From Aquabacterium sp. A7-Y (GTDB lineage Bacteria > Pseudomonadota > Gammaproteobacteria > Burkholderiales > Burkholderiaceae_C), in contig NZ_JAPFBW010000010.1 of NCBI RefSeq assembly GCF_026153205.1, positions 1 through 64,000 on the forward strand: a stretch of 64,000 bases of DNA, read 5' to 3'. The notes under the pieces are model-generated. The model had not been told where the DNA came from. It did not search any database and saw only the letters and a list, made by a program, of their open reading frames with translations. Made by a program: the position numbers and the translations under genes. Positions 18,724-27,657 of the stretch are shown piece by piece. Positions within the stretch are counted from its first letter, which is position 1. Every line of letters starts with the position of its first letter.

Positions 18724-20296
18724 ACGGCGCGCGCTACTGGCCCATCTGTCGCGCAGTGCGGCGGCCTTGGCGCTCTGCAGCCTGTTCGGCTCCTCGCCGG
18801 GGCAGCGGCCGGTGCCGACACCGCTGGCGCCGCGCTTCGACAACTACCCCTTCACGCTGGGTGTCGCCAGCGGCATGCCGCGCCCGGCTTCGGTGGTGCT
18901 GTGGACCCGGCTGGCGCCGCGGCCGCTGGACCAGGGCGGCGGCCTGCCGCCGCGGCCCCTGGTGGTGCGCTGGGAACTTGCCGACGATGAGAACTTCGGC
19001 CGGCTGGTCACCAGCGGCGAGCAGCTGGCGCTGCCCGAGCACGGCCACAGCGTGCACGTGCAGGTCGAGGGCCTGGAGAGCGGACGGATGTTTTTCTACC
19101 GCTTCCTCTGCGGCGACGCGGTCAGCCCCATCGGTCGCACCCGCACCGCGCCCGCGGAGGATGCACCGGTGCAGCGGCTGCGCTTCGCACTCGCGTCCTG
19201 CCAGCACTACGAGCAAGGCCACTATGCGGCACATCGCGAGATCGCCTCGCGCGACCTCGACTTCGTACTCTTTGTCGGTGACTATATCTACGAGTCCAGC
19301 CACCCCAGCTTCATGGTGCGGCGCCACGAAGGTCCGCCTCCGACCCGACTGGAGGCCTTCCGCCGGCGCCACGCCACCTACAAGCTGGATCACGACCTGC
19401 GTGCCGCCCATGCGGCGCATCCCTGGATCCTGACCTGGGACGACCACGAGGTCGAGAACGACTACGCCGGCGAACATTCCCGCTTCGGCGGCGACCCGCA
19501 GCATTTCCTGCGGCGCCGGGCCGCGGCCTACAAGGCCTATTTCGAGCATCTGCCCATCGCGCCCGAGCGCGCGCCGGTCGGCCCGGCGATGCGCATCCAC
19601 GACCGCTACAGCTGGGGACGGCTGGCTGAACTGTGGACCTTGGACGGCCGGCAGTACCGCAGCCCCCAAGCCTGCCCCGAGGACGGTCCGGTGCGCGGGG
19701 GCCGTGTGCTGACCGACTGTGCCGCGATGGCCGAGGTCGGCCGCAGCGTGTTCGGCACGGAGCAGGAGCAGTGGCTGGAAAGCGGCCTGCACACCAGCAC
19801 GCGCACCTGGAAGTTGCTGGCCCAGGCCAGCCAGCTCAGTTCCTGGGGCGTGGACACGCCGCTCGGCCGCAGCGTCTACAGCGATGCCTGGGACGGCTAT
19901 CCGGCAGCACGCGAGCGGCTGCTGCGCGGCATGGCGGACGCCGGCTTGCGCGACGTGATAGCGCTGGGCGGCGATGTGCACCGTCACGTGGCCGCGCAAC
20001 TCCGGCTGGCGTCCAACGACCCGGCCTCGCCCATCGTGGCGAGCGAGTTCGTCACCAGCTCCATCACCTCACGTGGCCTACCCGGCGTCGCGACCGCGCT
20101 GATCCGGGCCGCCAATCCGGACCTGCTGCATGCCCGCGGCGACGAGCGCGGCTACGCGATGATCGACCTGCGGCCGCAGCAGGCGCGCTGCGAGTTCCGC
20201 GCCACCGCCTTCCCGGTGGCCGAGCAGGCGCGCCTGCACACCCAGGCGGCCTTTGTCGTCGAGAGCGGGCGAGCCGGCGTGCAGCGCGACGTCTGA
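18707..20296 (+). CDS. phoD: Alkaline phosphatase D family protein
   Basis: The 529-residue enzyme is an exported phosphodiesterase/phosphomonoesterase of the PhoD family. An N-terminal region (RRALLAHLSRSAAALALCSL) resembles a Tat-type signal, though the strict twin-Arg consensus is weak. The PhoD N-terminal Ig-like domain starts near FTLGVASGMPRPASVVLWTR. The metallophosphatase core has RFALASCQHYEQGHYAAHRE, DFVLFVGDYIYES, TWDDHEVENDY and ALGGDVHRHV, supplying the usual Cys, Asp, Asn and His metal ligands. GAGGAGG seven bases before the ATG at 18707 supports this start within the 3' end of argP. With phoX at 25550 the window holds two unrelated exported phosphatases. Confidence 0.92.
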   Translation: MKKTFERRALLAHLSRSAAALALCSLFGSSPGQRPVPTPLAPRFDNYPFTLGVASGMPRPASVVLWTRLAPRPLDQGGGLPPRPLVVRWELADDENFGRLVTSGEQLALPEHGHSVHVQVEGLESGRMFFYRFLCGDAVSPIGRTRTAPAEDAPVQRLRFALASCQHYEQGHYAAHREIASRDLDFVLFVGDYIYESSHPSFMVRRHEGPPPTRLEAFRRRHATYKLDHDLRAAHAAHPWILTWDDHEVENDYAGEHSRFGGDPQHFLRRRAAAYKAYFEHLPIAPERAPVGPAMRIHDRYSWGRLAELWTLDGRQYRSPQACPEDGPVRGGRVLTDCAAMAEVGRSVFGTEQEQWLESGLHTSTRTWKLLAQASQLSSWGVDTPLGRSVYSDAWDGYPAARERLLRGMADAGLRDVIALGGDVHRHVAAQLRLASNDPASPIVASEFVTSSITSRGLPGVATALIRAANPDLLHARGDERGYAMIDLRPQQARCEFRATAFPVAEQARLHTQAAFVVESGRAGVQRDV

Positions 20297-20436
20297 GACG
20301 GCGGCGGGTCGGCCACCGCCGAGTCCCCGATCTGAGGTGCTTTTCCCCCTCATTTCGGGATGTCGCCGGCGACGCGTCCTCGGCACACTGGTTTCAGGCG
20401 GCGCAGTGGCTTGCGCCGGTCGGAAGCGGGGTTCGT

Positions 20437-20655
20437 ATGGGCGGTTTTCAACTACCGGCGTGGCTGCAGCCGTCGAAGCAGCGCGACACCACGAGCGACA
20501 GCACGGCGCGCAGCGATCCGGCCGACCAGGGGACGGAGCTGGGGCTGGAGATGCGCCTGGCTTCGCAGGGTCCGGCCGTCATGGCGGACTCCACCGGCGC
20601 AGGCCGCCGGCCGGTGCCCCCACCGGGCAGACCCAGGTGGGGCAACCGACGCTGA
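20437..20655 (+). CDS. Possible small protein, 72 residues, unknown function
   Basis: An ATG at 20437 opens a frame, MGGFQLPAWLQPSKQRDTTS onward, with the codon bias of a real gene. About four fifths of third positions are G or C, while second positions are rich in A (Asp, Gln, Lys, Glu). It contains no hydrophobic segment and ends in a Pro/Arg-rich tail. The ribosome site is weak. It lies alone between phoD and the convergent uspA. No family is recognised. Confidence 0.4.
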   Translation: MGGFQLPAWLQPSKQRDTTSDSTARSDPADQGTELGLEMRLASQGPAVMADSTGAGRRPVPPPGRPRWGNRR

Positions 20656-20677
20656 ACCGGCGGCGCCCTGCAGGGCT

Positions 20678-21100
20678 TCAGCGCACCAGCAGGACCGGCA
20701 CCTTGCTGTGCGCGAGCACATTGGTCGCGACCGAGCCGAGCACCAGGTTGCCGAGCGCCGAGTGGCCGTGCGAGCCCATCACCACCAAGCCGAAGCCGCC
20801 GCTGTCGGCGGTCTTGGCGATCACCTCACCCGGGTGGCCCACCTTGAAGTCGGTTTGCGCCTTCAGGCCGCGTGCGTCCAGAAAGGCCCGCACCGGTTGC
20901 AGCACCTTTTCGGCTTCCTCGGCGTAGTACTCGCTGAGGGTCTGCTTGTCGATCACGGCGGCAGCGCGTGGCGGCACCGCGGGGACCGCCGTGAGGACGG
21001 CGTATTCCTGATCGGGCCGGAACAGCTCGGCGTGGGCGGCCACGTAGTCGAGCATGTGCTGGGTGTATTCGCTGCCGTCGACAGCAATCAGAATCTTCAT
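20678..21100 (-). CDS. Universal stress protein, UspA family
   Basis: The 140-residue cytosolic protein begins MKILIAVDGSEYTQHMLDYV and ends with GSHGHSALGNLVLGSVATNV and VPVLLVR. This is the G-2X-G-9X-G(S/T) ATP-binding signature of ATP-binding Usp proteins. One complete Usp domain fills the protein. AGGAG seven bases before the ATG at 21100 supports the start. Such proteins aid survival under nutrient or oxidative stress. It is monocistronic with a long upstream region that carries a large inverted repeat at 21272-21316. Confidence 0.92.
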   Translation of the reverse strand: MKILIAVDGSEYTQHMLDYVAAHAELFRPDQEYAVLTAVPAVPPRAAAVIDKQTLSEYYAEEAEKVLQPVRAFLDARGLKAQTDFKVGHPGEVIAKTADSGGFGLVVMGSHGHSALGNLVLGSVATNVLAHSKVPVLLVR

Positions 21101-21349
21101 CGAGCTACTCCTGTCTTTTGTGAAACCCGAGGGCGGTGGCAGAGCATGGCCCGGGCCGACCGCGGACGGCTTGTCCGACGTCAAGATGATGATAGACACG
21201 CCGCTGGACGATTGGCCCGAGCGGGCCGGAAAATGTAAATCTGTCCGCGGCCTTGCTCGCACCAGAAGGGAAAGAAGGCCATCCCACGTTGGACAAGCAA
21301 GGGTGCCGGCCTTCTTACGACTGCTTTCATATTTTTCGTGTCGCACTGT

Positions 21350-21573
21350 GCAGCAATCGACCTGTCTCCCCTACTTGAGGGATGTTGCGATGCTGGCTGC
21401 CCAGTACAGTTGCTTCCCAGTAGCTGTCACACGGAACCGGGATTCTTTCAATTCGGCACGCGTCGCCAGGCGACTCAGAGCGCTATAAGACGCGACAAGA
21501 CCAACCGCTCCCAACGACGTCCTATTGAGGACTTGAAAAGCCCATCCGGTTCTGCCGGATGGGCTCTTTTTTT
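21350..21573 (+). ncRNA. Candidate structured small RNA
   Basis: On the plus strand this non-coding stretch can fold into successive hairpins. TCCC/GGGA lies at 21367-21382. ACAGTTGC/GTAGCTGT lies at 21406-21427. GTCG/CGAC at 21462-21474 is flanked by CGCGTC/GACGCG at 21459-21464 and 21489-21494, partly competing. GTCC/GGAC lies at 21519-21532. The stretch ends at an 11-pair terminator with seven Ts. No plus-strand gene exists that would need this terminator. I see no match to 6S, tmRNA, SRP or RNase P RNA, and no good promoter. The terminator could instead serve the LysR gene on the other strand. Confidence 0.3.
21539..21573. terminator. Strong intrinsic terminator, strongest on the plus strand
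   Basis: AGCCCATCCGG (21539-21549) and CCGGATGGGCT (21555-21565) pair perfectly around TTCTG. Seven Ts follow on the plus strand and four on the minus strand, where it lies 39 bases past the LysR stop. It can act in both directions. Confidence 0.85.
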
Positions 21574-21603
21574 ACCCCGCCCCCCTGCCGGCAACCCCAC
21601 CCC

Positions 21604-22542
21604 TCAGACATCGAAGCCGCCCGCCAGCGACTGCCGCAGGTGGTCGACGAAACATTGCACCGCACGCGGCACCTGGGCGGTCCAGGGACGGAGCGCGAAA
21701 AGCCGCTCCCCGAACACGCCCACCGGTCGCCAGGCTGGCAACAGCAGTTGCAGACGGCCGGCGCGCAGCTCCGGCACCGCACTGAAGTCCGGCAGGATCG
21801 CAATGCCCAGTCCGCCCAGCACCGCTTCACGCAGCACCTCGCTGTTGTTGGCCTTGAGCGGGCCGCTGACCGGCACGCTCACCCGCTCGGCAGGGCGGCG
21901 CCCGGCACTGCGTTCGAAAGCCCAGCTCTGCGCCCCCGCGTCGCGCAGATAGAGCAGGCAGTCGTGCGAGGCCAGATCGGCCGGGTGCGCCGGCTCGCCG
22001 CGTCGCTGCAGGTAGTCGGCCTGCGCCACCAGCAGCGAGCGGGTCGGGCACAAGGCCCAGGCGACATGGGTTTCGGGCGGCGCCTGGGTATGGCGGATCG
22101 CGAGATCGAAACCTTCCTGGGCCAGGTTGACGAAACGGTCGGTCAGCTCGAGTTCCAGCCGGATCTCGGGATAACGCCGCAGGAAGGCCGTCAGGCCGGG
22201 CGCGACATGCTGACGCCCCAGCGCGACCGGCGCGGTGACGCGCACCAGACCGCGCGGCGTGCCGGCCAGGTCGCGGACGCTGGCGAAGCTCTGCTCGATG
22301 TGCACGAAGGCGGCCTGGGTGTCGGCCACCAGTTGCTGGCCCGCCTCGGTGAGCCCGACCGAGCGTGTCGTGCGGCGCACCAGCGGCACCCCGGCAGCAC
22401 GCTCGAGCTCGCTGATGCGTGTGCTGACGGAGGCCTTGGAGACGCCCAGCCGGCGGGCCGCCTGCGTGAAGCTGCGCGTTTCGGCGAGCACCGTCAGCAA
22501 GTGCAGATCGGTCAGGACGGGGGCAATCTGGTGAGCGCTCAT
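21604..22542 (-). CDS. LysR-family regulator divergent from mmsA
   Basis: The 312-residue regulator has a typical winged helix (residues about 10-65: DLHLLTVLAETRSFTQAARR, then LGVSKASVSTRISELE) and a CrgA-like effector domain with GLVRVTAPVALGRQHVAPGL and NLAQEGFDLAIRHTQ. It is divergent from mmsA with a perfect dyad in between, so it probably controls mmsA and itself. The ligand is unknown. No clear ribosome site precedes the ATG at 22542, although the surrounding layout makes that start likely. Confidence 0.88.
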   Translation of the reverse strand: MSAHQIAPVLTDLHLLTVLAETRSFTQAARRLGVSKASVSTRISELERAAGVPLVRRTTRSVGLTEAGQQLVADTQAAFVHIEQSFASVRDLAGTPRGLVRVTAPVALGRQHVAPGLTAFLRRYPEIRLELELTDRFVNLAQEGFDLAIRHTQAPPETHVAWALCPTRSLLVAQADYLQRRGEPAHPADLASHDCLLYLRDAGAQSWAFERSAGRRPAERVSVPVSGPLKANNSEVLREAVLGGLGIAILPDFSAVPELRAGRLQLLLPAWRPVGVFGERLFALRPWTAQVPRAVQCFVDHLRQSLAGGFDV

Positions 22543-22568
22543 GAGGATGGAAGCGGCGCGGAGCAGCG

Positions 22569-22590
22569 ATTGTTCGTTTTGCTGAACAAT
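22569..22590. promoter_or_regulatory. Dyad between LysR gene and mmsA, probable LysR operator
   Basis: ATTGTTC-N8-GAACAAT is a perfect dyad containing a T-N11-A-type LysR core. It sits 27 bases from the LysR start and about 80 bases before mmsA, as expected for divergent control. Confidence 0.6.
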
Positions 22591-22669
22591 GTAATCAGCA
22601 CAGCCGTATTTTCAAAGCCGGCCCCGCCACCTAGACTCTGCGCAGCTTGATCCCCCCTGAGGAGCTGCC

Positions 22670-24199
22670 GTGGGCGCATCCGATCTTCCGACTTCCCCGT
22701 CCTTGTCCACCACCGTGTCGCACTGGATAGCCGGCAAGCCGGTAGCGGGCAGCGGTGCGCGCCTGCAGGACGTCTTCAACCCAGCCACCGGCGAGGTGAG
22801 CCGGCAGGTCCGGATGGCGAGCATCGACGATGTCGCGGCGGCCGTGGCGGCCGCCCAGGCGGCTTTCCCGCAGTGGGCCGAGACGCCGCCGATCCGGCGC
22901 GCACGCGTGCTGCTGAAGTTCCTCGAGCTGCTGAACCGGCACCGGGACACGCTGGCGGCGTTGATCACCAGCGAACACGGCAAGGTCTTCAGCGACGCCC
23001 AGGGCGAGGTGACACGCGGCATCGAGGTGGTCGAGTTCGCCTGCGGCATCCCTCAGTTGCTCAAGGGCGGCTACACCGACCAGGTGTCCACCGGCATTGA
23101 CAACTGGACCTTGCGCCAGCCGCTCGGTGTGGTCGCCGGCATCACGCCCTTCAACTTCCCCTGCATGGTGCCCTGCTGGATGTTCCCGGTGGCGCTGGCC
23201 TGCGGCAACAGCTTCGTGCTCAAGCCGAGCGAGCGCGATCCCTCGGCCTCGCTGTTTCTGGCCGAGTTGCTGCAGCAGGCCGGCCTGCCCGACGGCGTCT
23301 TCAACGTCGTCCAGGGCGACAAGGTCGCGGTGGATGCCCTGCTCGAACACCCCGACGTGAAGGCCCTCAGCTTCGTCGGCTCCACGCCCATCGCTCAGTA
23401 CCTGTATGAGCGCGGCGCCCACTTCGGCAAGCGGGTCCAGGCCCTGGGCGGCGCCAAGAACCACATGGTGGTGATGCCCGATGCCGATCTCGACCAGGCG
23501 GTCGACGCGCTGGTCGGCGCGGCCTACGGCTCGGCCGGCGAGCGTTGCATGGCGATCTCGGTCGCGGTGCTGGTCGGCGACGTCGCCGACCAGATCGTGC
23601 CGCGCCTGGCCGAGCGCGCGCGGCAGCTCAAGATCAAGAACGGCATGCAGCCCGATGCCGAGATGGGCCCCGTCATCACGCGCCAGGCGCTGGACCGCAT
23701 CTGCGGCTACATCGAGGACGGTGTGAAAAGCGGCGCGCAACTGGTGGTCGACGGACGCGGCCTGCAGGTGCCGGGCCATGAGCAGGGCTTCTGGGTCGGC
23801 GGCACGCTGTTCGACCACGTCTCACCCGAGATGCGCATCTACCGTGAAGAGATCTTCGGCCCGGTGCTGTCCTGCGTGCGGGTCGAGGACTTCGCGGCCG
23901 CCGTGGACCTGGTCAATGCCCATGAGTTCGGCAACGGCGTCGCCTGCTACACCCGCGACGGACACGTGGCGCGCGAATTCGCGCGCCGCATCCAGGTCGG
24001 CATGGTCGGCATCAACGTGCCGATCCCGGTGCCGATGGCGTGGCACGGCTTCGGCGGCTGGAAAAAGAGCCTGTTCGGCGACATGCACGCCTACGGTGAG
24101 GAGGGGGTGCGCTTCTACACGCGGCAGAAGTCGGTGATGCAGCGCTGGCCCGAGAGCACGGCGAAGGGCGCCGAGTTCGTGATGCCGACCGCGAAGTAG
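22670..24199 (+). CDS. mmsA: CoA-acylating methylmalonate-semialdehyde dehydrogenase
   Basis: The 509-residue cytosolic enzyme oxidises methylmalonate or malonate semialdehyde to propionyl-CoA or acetyl-CoA (EC 1.2.1.27) in valine, inositol or beta-alanine breakdown. Family features are [35 protein letters not shown] in place of the usual ALDH glutamate motif, and [11 protein letters not shown] with the catalytic Cys. The C-terminal [14 protein letters not shown] matches too. Start is a GTG at 22670 preceded by TGAGGAG. Length is normal. It stands alone, with its LysR regulator upstream; mmsB-like genes are not adjacent. Confidence 0.95.
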   Translation: MGASDLPTSPSLSTTVSHWIAGKPVAGSGARLQDVFNPATGEVSRQVRMASIDDVAAAVAAAQAAFPQWAETPPIRRARVLLKFLELLNRHRDTLAALITSEHGKVFSDAQGEVTRGIEVVEFACGIPQLLKGGYTDQVSTGIDNWTLRQPLGVVAGITPFNFPCMVPCWMFPVALACGNSFVLKPSERDPSASLFLAELLQQAGLPDGVFNVVQGDKVAVDALLEHPDVKALSFVGSTPIAQYLYERGAHFGKRVQALGGAKNHMVVMPDADLDQAVDALVGAAYGSAGERCMAISVAVLVGDVADQIVPRLAERARQLKIKNGMQPDAEMGPVITRQALDRICGYIEDGVKSGAQLVVDGRGLQVPGHEQGFWVGGTLFDHVSPEMRIYREEIFGPVLSCVRVEDFAAAVDLVNAHEFGNGVACYTRDGHVAREFARRIQVGMVGINVPIPVPMAWHGFGGWKKSLFGDMHAYGEEGVRFYTRQKSVMQRWPESTAKGAEFVMPTAK

Positions 24200-24586
24200 G
24201 GAGCGCCCGCCGCGGCGCGTCGGCCCGAGCCCGAGCACACGCCGCAGCCCTTCGCCCAGATCCCCGGGCCGGTGCACGACCGGCCCTTTTTCATGGACGG
24301 CTCTCCCATTAGGCATACCGATTGCTGCAGATCCTGAGCGACGAAGAGTTCACGGTCGACCCGCCGGACGGGGCGCCGCGGAAGCCGAGCGTCGGCCAGT
24401 CAAGCAGTACGCGGTGCACGCGCGACCGACTCGTCCTGCTGCCCCCTGCCCTCGTGCATGGCAGCCGTACGCCCGGTCTTCCGCGTGTCTCGCACTGAGC
24501 CGCAGCGATCGCGCAATCGACCTCCTGCCGCGCCCTCGCGAGCCGGTCGCCGGGACTCTTCGTTTCGCCTTCGATCTGCTGCCGGC
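24200..24586. other. Intergenic region after mmsA
   Basis: It contains the mmsA terminator at 24266-24291. The remaining 295 bases before the SMP-30 gene show no clear promoter or small gene, although the downstream reading frame stays open back to 24458. Confidence 0.5.
24266..24291 (+). terminator. Rho-independent terminator of mmsA
   Basis: GGGCCGGT-GCACG-ACCGGCCC is a perfect eight-pair stem followed by five Ts. Confidence 0.88.
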
Positions 24587-25525
24587 ATGTCCCCCGCTGC
24601 GCCCGCCGCCCACGCTGCCGCCCACATTCCCCAGCTGCACAGCGACCTGCTGGCGGTCTGGCGCGCACGCGCCGTGCTGGGCGATGGCCTGTGCTGGTCG
24701 CCGCGGCGCCAGGCGCTCTACTGGGTCGATGTGCTCGCCCAGCGCCTCTACCGCTACACGCCAGCCACCGGTCACCGCGAGCGCTGGTATTTCTACGAAC
24801 CGATCTCCGCGGTGGCGGAGTGCCGCAGCGAGCGCCTGCTGCTGGTGGCGCTCGGGCGGAGCCTGGCCCTGTTCGATCCCGAGGCCAACGACGGCTACGG
24901 GCAGGTGCAGCCCCTGCGCGGAGCGGTGACCGAGGCGCCCGGGAAACCCTTCTGCGACGGCGGCTGCGACCCGCAGGGGCGCTTCTGGGCCGGCACCGCC
25001 GAGGCCGGGCAGTCGGGCCGCAGCGCGCTCTACCGCTGCGACGGCGAGGGCCGCTGCGCGCGCCTGCTCGGTGGCGACAGCGCGCTCGCGCACGGCATCA
25101 GCTGGTCGCCGGACGGAGGCACGGTTTACCTGAACGACGGCACAAGCTGCATCTGCGCCTTCGACTTCGATGCCGCGCGGGGGCAGCTCGACAAGCGCCG
25201 CGACTGGCTGCGTTTCGATGCCGCCGACGGCCAGCCGCGCGGCATGAGCGTCGACGCCGATGGGCGGCTGTGGGTCGCCCGCTGGGGCGGCGGCTGCGTC
25301 AGCTGCCACGCGCCGGACGACGGCCGCGAGCTGATGCGCGTGCAGCTGCCGGTGCGCCAGGTCAGCGATGTCGCTTTCGGCGGTGCCCAACTGCGCACCC
25401 TCTACGTGACCACCGCCCGCTGGGGCCTCACGCCCGAACAGCAGCGCGAGCAGCCGTTGGCCGGCGCGCTGTTCGCGGTGCAGACCGACATCCCCGGCCA
25501 GGCGCCCTGCTGCTTCGCACCATGA
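24587..25525 (+). CDS. SMP-30/gluconolactonase family protein
   Basis: The 312-residue protein forms a six-bladed beta-propeller of the SMP-30/LRE family, which hydrolyses sugar lactones using a divalent metal. Blade elements in order are LGDGLCWSPRRQALYWVDVL, FCDGGCDPQGRFWAGTAEA, LAHGISWSPDGGTVYLNDG and PRGMSVDADGRLWVARWGGG, with the usual Glu/Asn/Asp metal-site positions partly visible. The ATG at 24587 is the most likely start. The frame extends upstream to 24458 but that part looks non-coding, and no ribosome site is obvious. It converges on phoX. The substrate is not known. Confidence 0.82.
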   Translation: MSPAAPAAHAAAHIPQLHSDLLAVWRARAVLGDGLCWSPRRQALYWVDVLAQRLYRYTPATGHRERWYFYEPISAVAECRSERLLLVALGRSLALFDPEANDGYGQVQPLRGAVTEAPGKPFCDGGCDPQGRFWAGTAEAGQSGRSALYRCDGEGRCARLLGGDSALAHGISWSPDGGTVYLNDGTSCICAFDFDAARGQLDKRRDWLRFDAADGQPRGMSVDADGRLWVARWGGGCVSCHAPDDGRELMRVQLPVRQVSDVAFGGAQLRTLYVTTARWGLTPEQQREQPLAGALFAVQTDIPGQAPCCFAP

Positions 25526-25549
25526 CCCAAGCCGTCTGCCGGCCGGTGC

Positions 25550-27451
25550 TCAGGTCCCGACCACCCCGCCGTCGCGACGCCTGATCACCACGGTGGCCGA
25601 GCGCGGCCGCCCGCCGTCCGGCCAGCTCGAATAGCGGCTCACCGCGGCCGGGTCGCTGCGCTCCGAGGGCGTCTCGCCGGGATGCTGGATGTTGACGAAC
25701 AGCGTGCAGAGGTCGGGGGCCATCGCGGCGCCGGTCACCTCGCAGCCCGGCGGTCCGACCAGGAAACGGCGGATCTCGCCGGTCGCCACGTCCGCCGCCA
25801 GCATCATGTTCTGCGGCAGCCGGGCGTAGTCGCCCTTGCCCATCGCGGTCGGGGAAGCGTCGGTCTGGATCCACAGCACACCGCGCGGATCCATGAACAG
25901 GCCGTCGGGGCTGCCGAAGGCGTCCCCCTTCACGTTGCCGCGGGACTCGGGCCGGCCGTTGGCCGGATCGCCGGCCAGCACGAAGTGCGTCCAGCGGAAC
26001 TCGACAGCGTCGAAGTCGCCGTCTTCCTTCCAGCGGATGATGTGGCCCATCGTGTTGGCGGCGCGCGGGTTGGCCGCATCGACCGGCGCATGGCCCTCGG
26101 TGCCGCGGTTGGAGTTGTTGGTCAGCGAGCAGTAGACCTCGCGCTGCTCGCTGTCCACCGCCAGCCACTCGGGCCGGTCCATCTTGGTGGCGCCCAGCGC
26201 GTCGCTGGCCTGGCGCCCCTTGACCAGCACCTCACCCTGGTCGGCGAAACCCTTGGCCGGCGTCAGCGGCCCGCTGCCGAAACTCAGCGGCAGCCAGCGA
26301 CCGCGCCCGTCCGCATCGAAGCGCGCGACATAGAGGGTGCCGTGGTCGAGCAGCTCGCGGTTGGCGGCGCCGCCGCCCGGGCGGATCGCGTCGCGCGAGA
26401 CGAACTTGTAGATGTACTCGAAACGCGCGTCCTCGCCCGAATAGACCACCGCCCGGCCGTCGCGCGTCACGGCCACGGTGGCGCCCTCGTGGGTGCCGCG
26501 GCCGAGCGCGGTGCGCTTGACCGGGTGGCTGCCCGGATCCATCGGGTCGATCTCGACGATCCAGCCGAAGCGGTTCATCTCGTTGGGGTGCCGGGTCGCG
26601 TCGAAGCGCTCGTCATGCTCGTGCCAGCGGTAGCCCCAGCCGCCGGGACGCAGGCCCCAGCGCCTGGCATGCGCGTCGGGCTCGGCCGGGCCGTGGAAGT
26701 AGCCATAAAAGTTCTCCTCGCCGGCAAGGTAGGTGCCCCAGGGCGTCTTGCCGCTGGCGCAGTTGTTCAGGGTTCCGAGCACCGTCGTGCCGGCCGGATC
26801 GGCCGCGGTGCGCATCAGCGCATGCCCGGCGGCCGGGCCTGCCACGCGCATCGGTGTGTAGGCCGTGATGCGGCGTGCATAGCGCGAGGGCCGCACCACC
26901 TGCCAGCCGGCCCCCTGGCGCGCCACCTCGATCACCGCGACGCCGTGGGCGGCCTGCGACTTGCGCACCTTCTCGGCCGACCAGGTGAGCATGCCGTCGC
27001 GGTGCAGCAGCCCGTCGTCGGTGTACTCGTGGTTCATGACCAGCAGGCCGCGGTCACTGCCGGCGCCGAGCGGATAGAAATGGATGCCGTCGTGGTGCAT
27101 GCCCATCTGGGCGGCCTGCTCGGCGGCCGTGTTGCTCGCGTCGGGCCGGAAGGCCGGCATGTCCCCCGCGATGCCCACGGGGTCGCCCCAGGCGGCGAGC
27201 ACACTCGCCACATAAGCTTCCGGCACCGTCAGCGTGTCGCCCACCGTCACCGGCACCGACTTGAAGCCGATCTTCGGCGTGCCGGCTCCCGGGGTCGCGG
27301 CGCAGCCCGGCAGCAGCGGCGCGAACAGCCCGGCGACGATGGCGGACAGGCCGCCGTGCACCCAGGTGCGACGCGCGGGGTCGGACAGGCGGTGGATGTC
27401 GGGATTGGAAGAGCGGTTCGAGTCTTCCATCAAGCTGTGGTCTTTGGCCAT
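25550..27451 (-). CDS. phoX: PhoX-family alkaline phosphatase
   Basis: The 633-residue protein belongs to the PhoX (DUF839) family of Ca/Fe-dependent exported phosphatases. An RR-containing N-terminal region (ARRTWVHGGLSAIVAGLFAP) suggests Tat export. LLPGCAATP offers a possible lipidation Cys. Typical blocks are GLLVMNHEYTD, GTLNNCASGKTPWGTYLAGE, HPNEMNRFGWIVEIDP and GRGTHEGATVAV, followed by YSGEDARFEYIYKFVS. The last two regions carry the catalytic and metal-binding residues of this propeller enzyme. Length is normal. It would release phosphate from organic esters in the periplasm and is usually induced by phosphate starvation. I did not find a clear PHO box. Confidence 0.92.
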   Translation of the reverse strand: MAKDHSLMEDSNRSSNPDIHRLSDPARRTWVHGGLSAIVAGLFAPLLPGCAATPGAGTPKIGFKSVPVTVGDTLTVPEAYVASVLAAWGDPVGIAGDMPAFRPDASNTAAEQAAQMGMHHDGIHFYPLGAGSDRGLLVMNHEYTDDGLLHRDGMLTWSAEKVRKSQAAHGVAVIEVARQGAGWQVVRPSRYARRITAYTPMRVAGPAAGHALMRTAADPAGTTVLGTLNNCASGKTPWGTYLAGEENFYGYFHGPAEPDAHARRWGLRPGGWGYRWHEHDERFDATRHPNEMNRFGWIVEIDPMDPGSHPVKRTALGRGTHEGATVAVTRDGRAVVYSGEDARFEYIYKFVSRDAIRPGGGAANRELLDHGTLYVARFDADGRGRWLPLSFGSGPLTPAKGFADQGEVLVKGRQASDALGATKMDRPEWLAVDSEQREVYCSLTNNSNRGTEGHAPVDAANPRAANTMGHIIRWKEDGDFDAVEFRWTHFVLAGDPANGRPESRGNVKGDAFGSPDGLFMDPRGVLWIQTDASPTAMGKGDYARLPQNMMLAADVATGEIRRFLVGPPGCEVTGAAMAPDLCTLFVNIQHPGETPSERSDPAAVSRYSSWPDGGRPRSATVVIRRRDGGVVGT

Positions 27452-27657
27452 GGCATCGCGTGTGATCGTGGGGACAGCGAGCGATTGTGGACAGCAGCGG
27501 ACCCTGAGGCCCGCTCAAGGTGTGTCCGCGGCGGCGCCGGCCTTGCACCCCGGGATGGGGGGGTGCAAGGCCGGTGCCGCCCGCTTCGGGGGTGTCGCAT
27601 CGGCACCCTCGCTTCTATGCTGGCGGCCGACAGATCGACAACACCGAGGGAGTGAGC

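Larger units (their letters stand above)
21101..21603. other. Gene-free region with an inverted repeat and an RNA candidate
   Basis: No protein gene is supported here. AAGAAGGCC (21272-21280) and GGCCTTCTT (21308-21316) form perfect nine-base arms around 27 bases, in the upstream region of uspA. Downstream, 21350-21573 has unusually low GC and a chain of hairpins ending in a strong terminator. Confidence 0.6.

Noticed and set aside
20665-20676. Perfect palindrome GCCCTGCAGGGC at the uspA stop
   Set aside because: It has no loop or T-run, so it is a poor terminator, and such palindromes are common by chance in GC-rich DNA.
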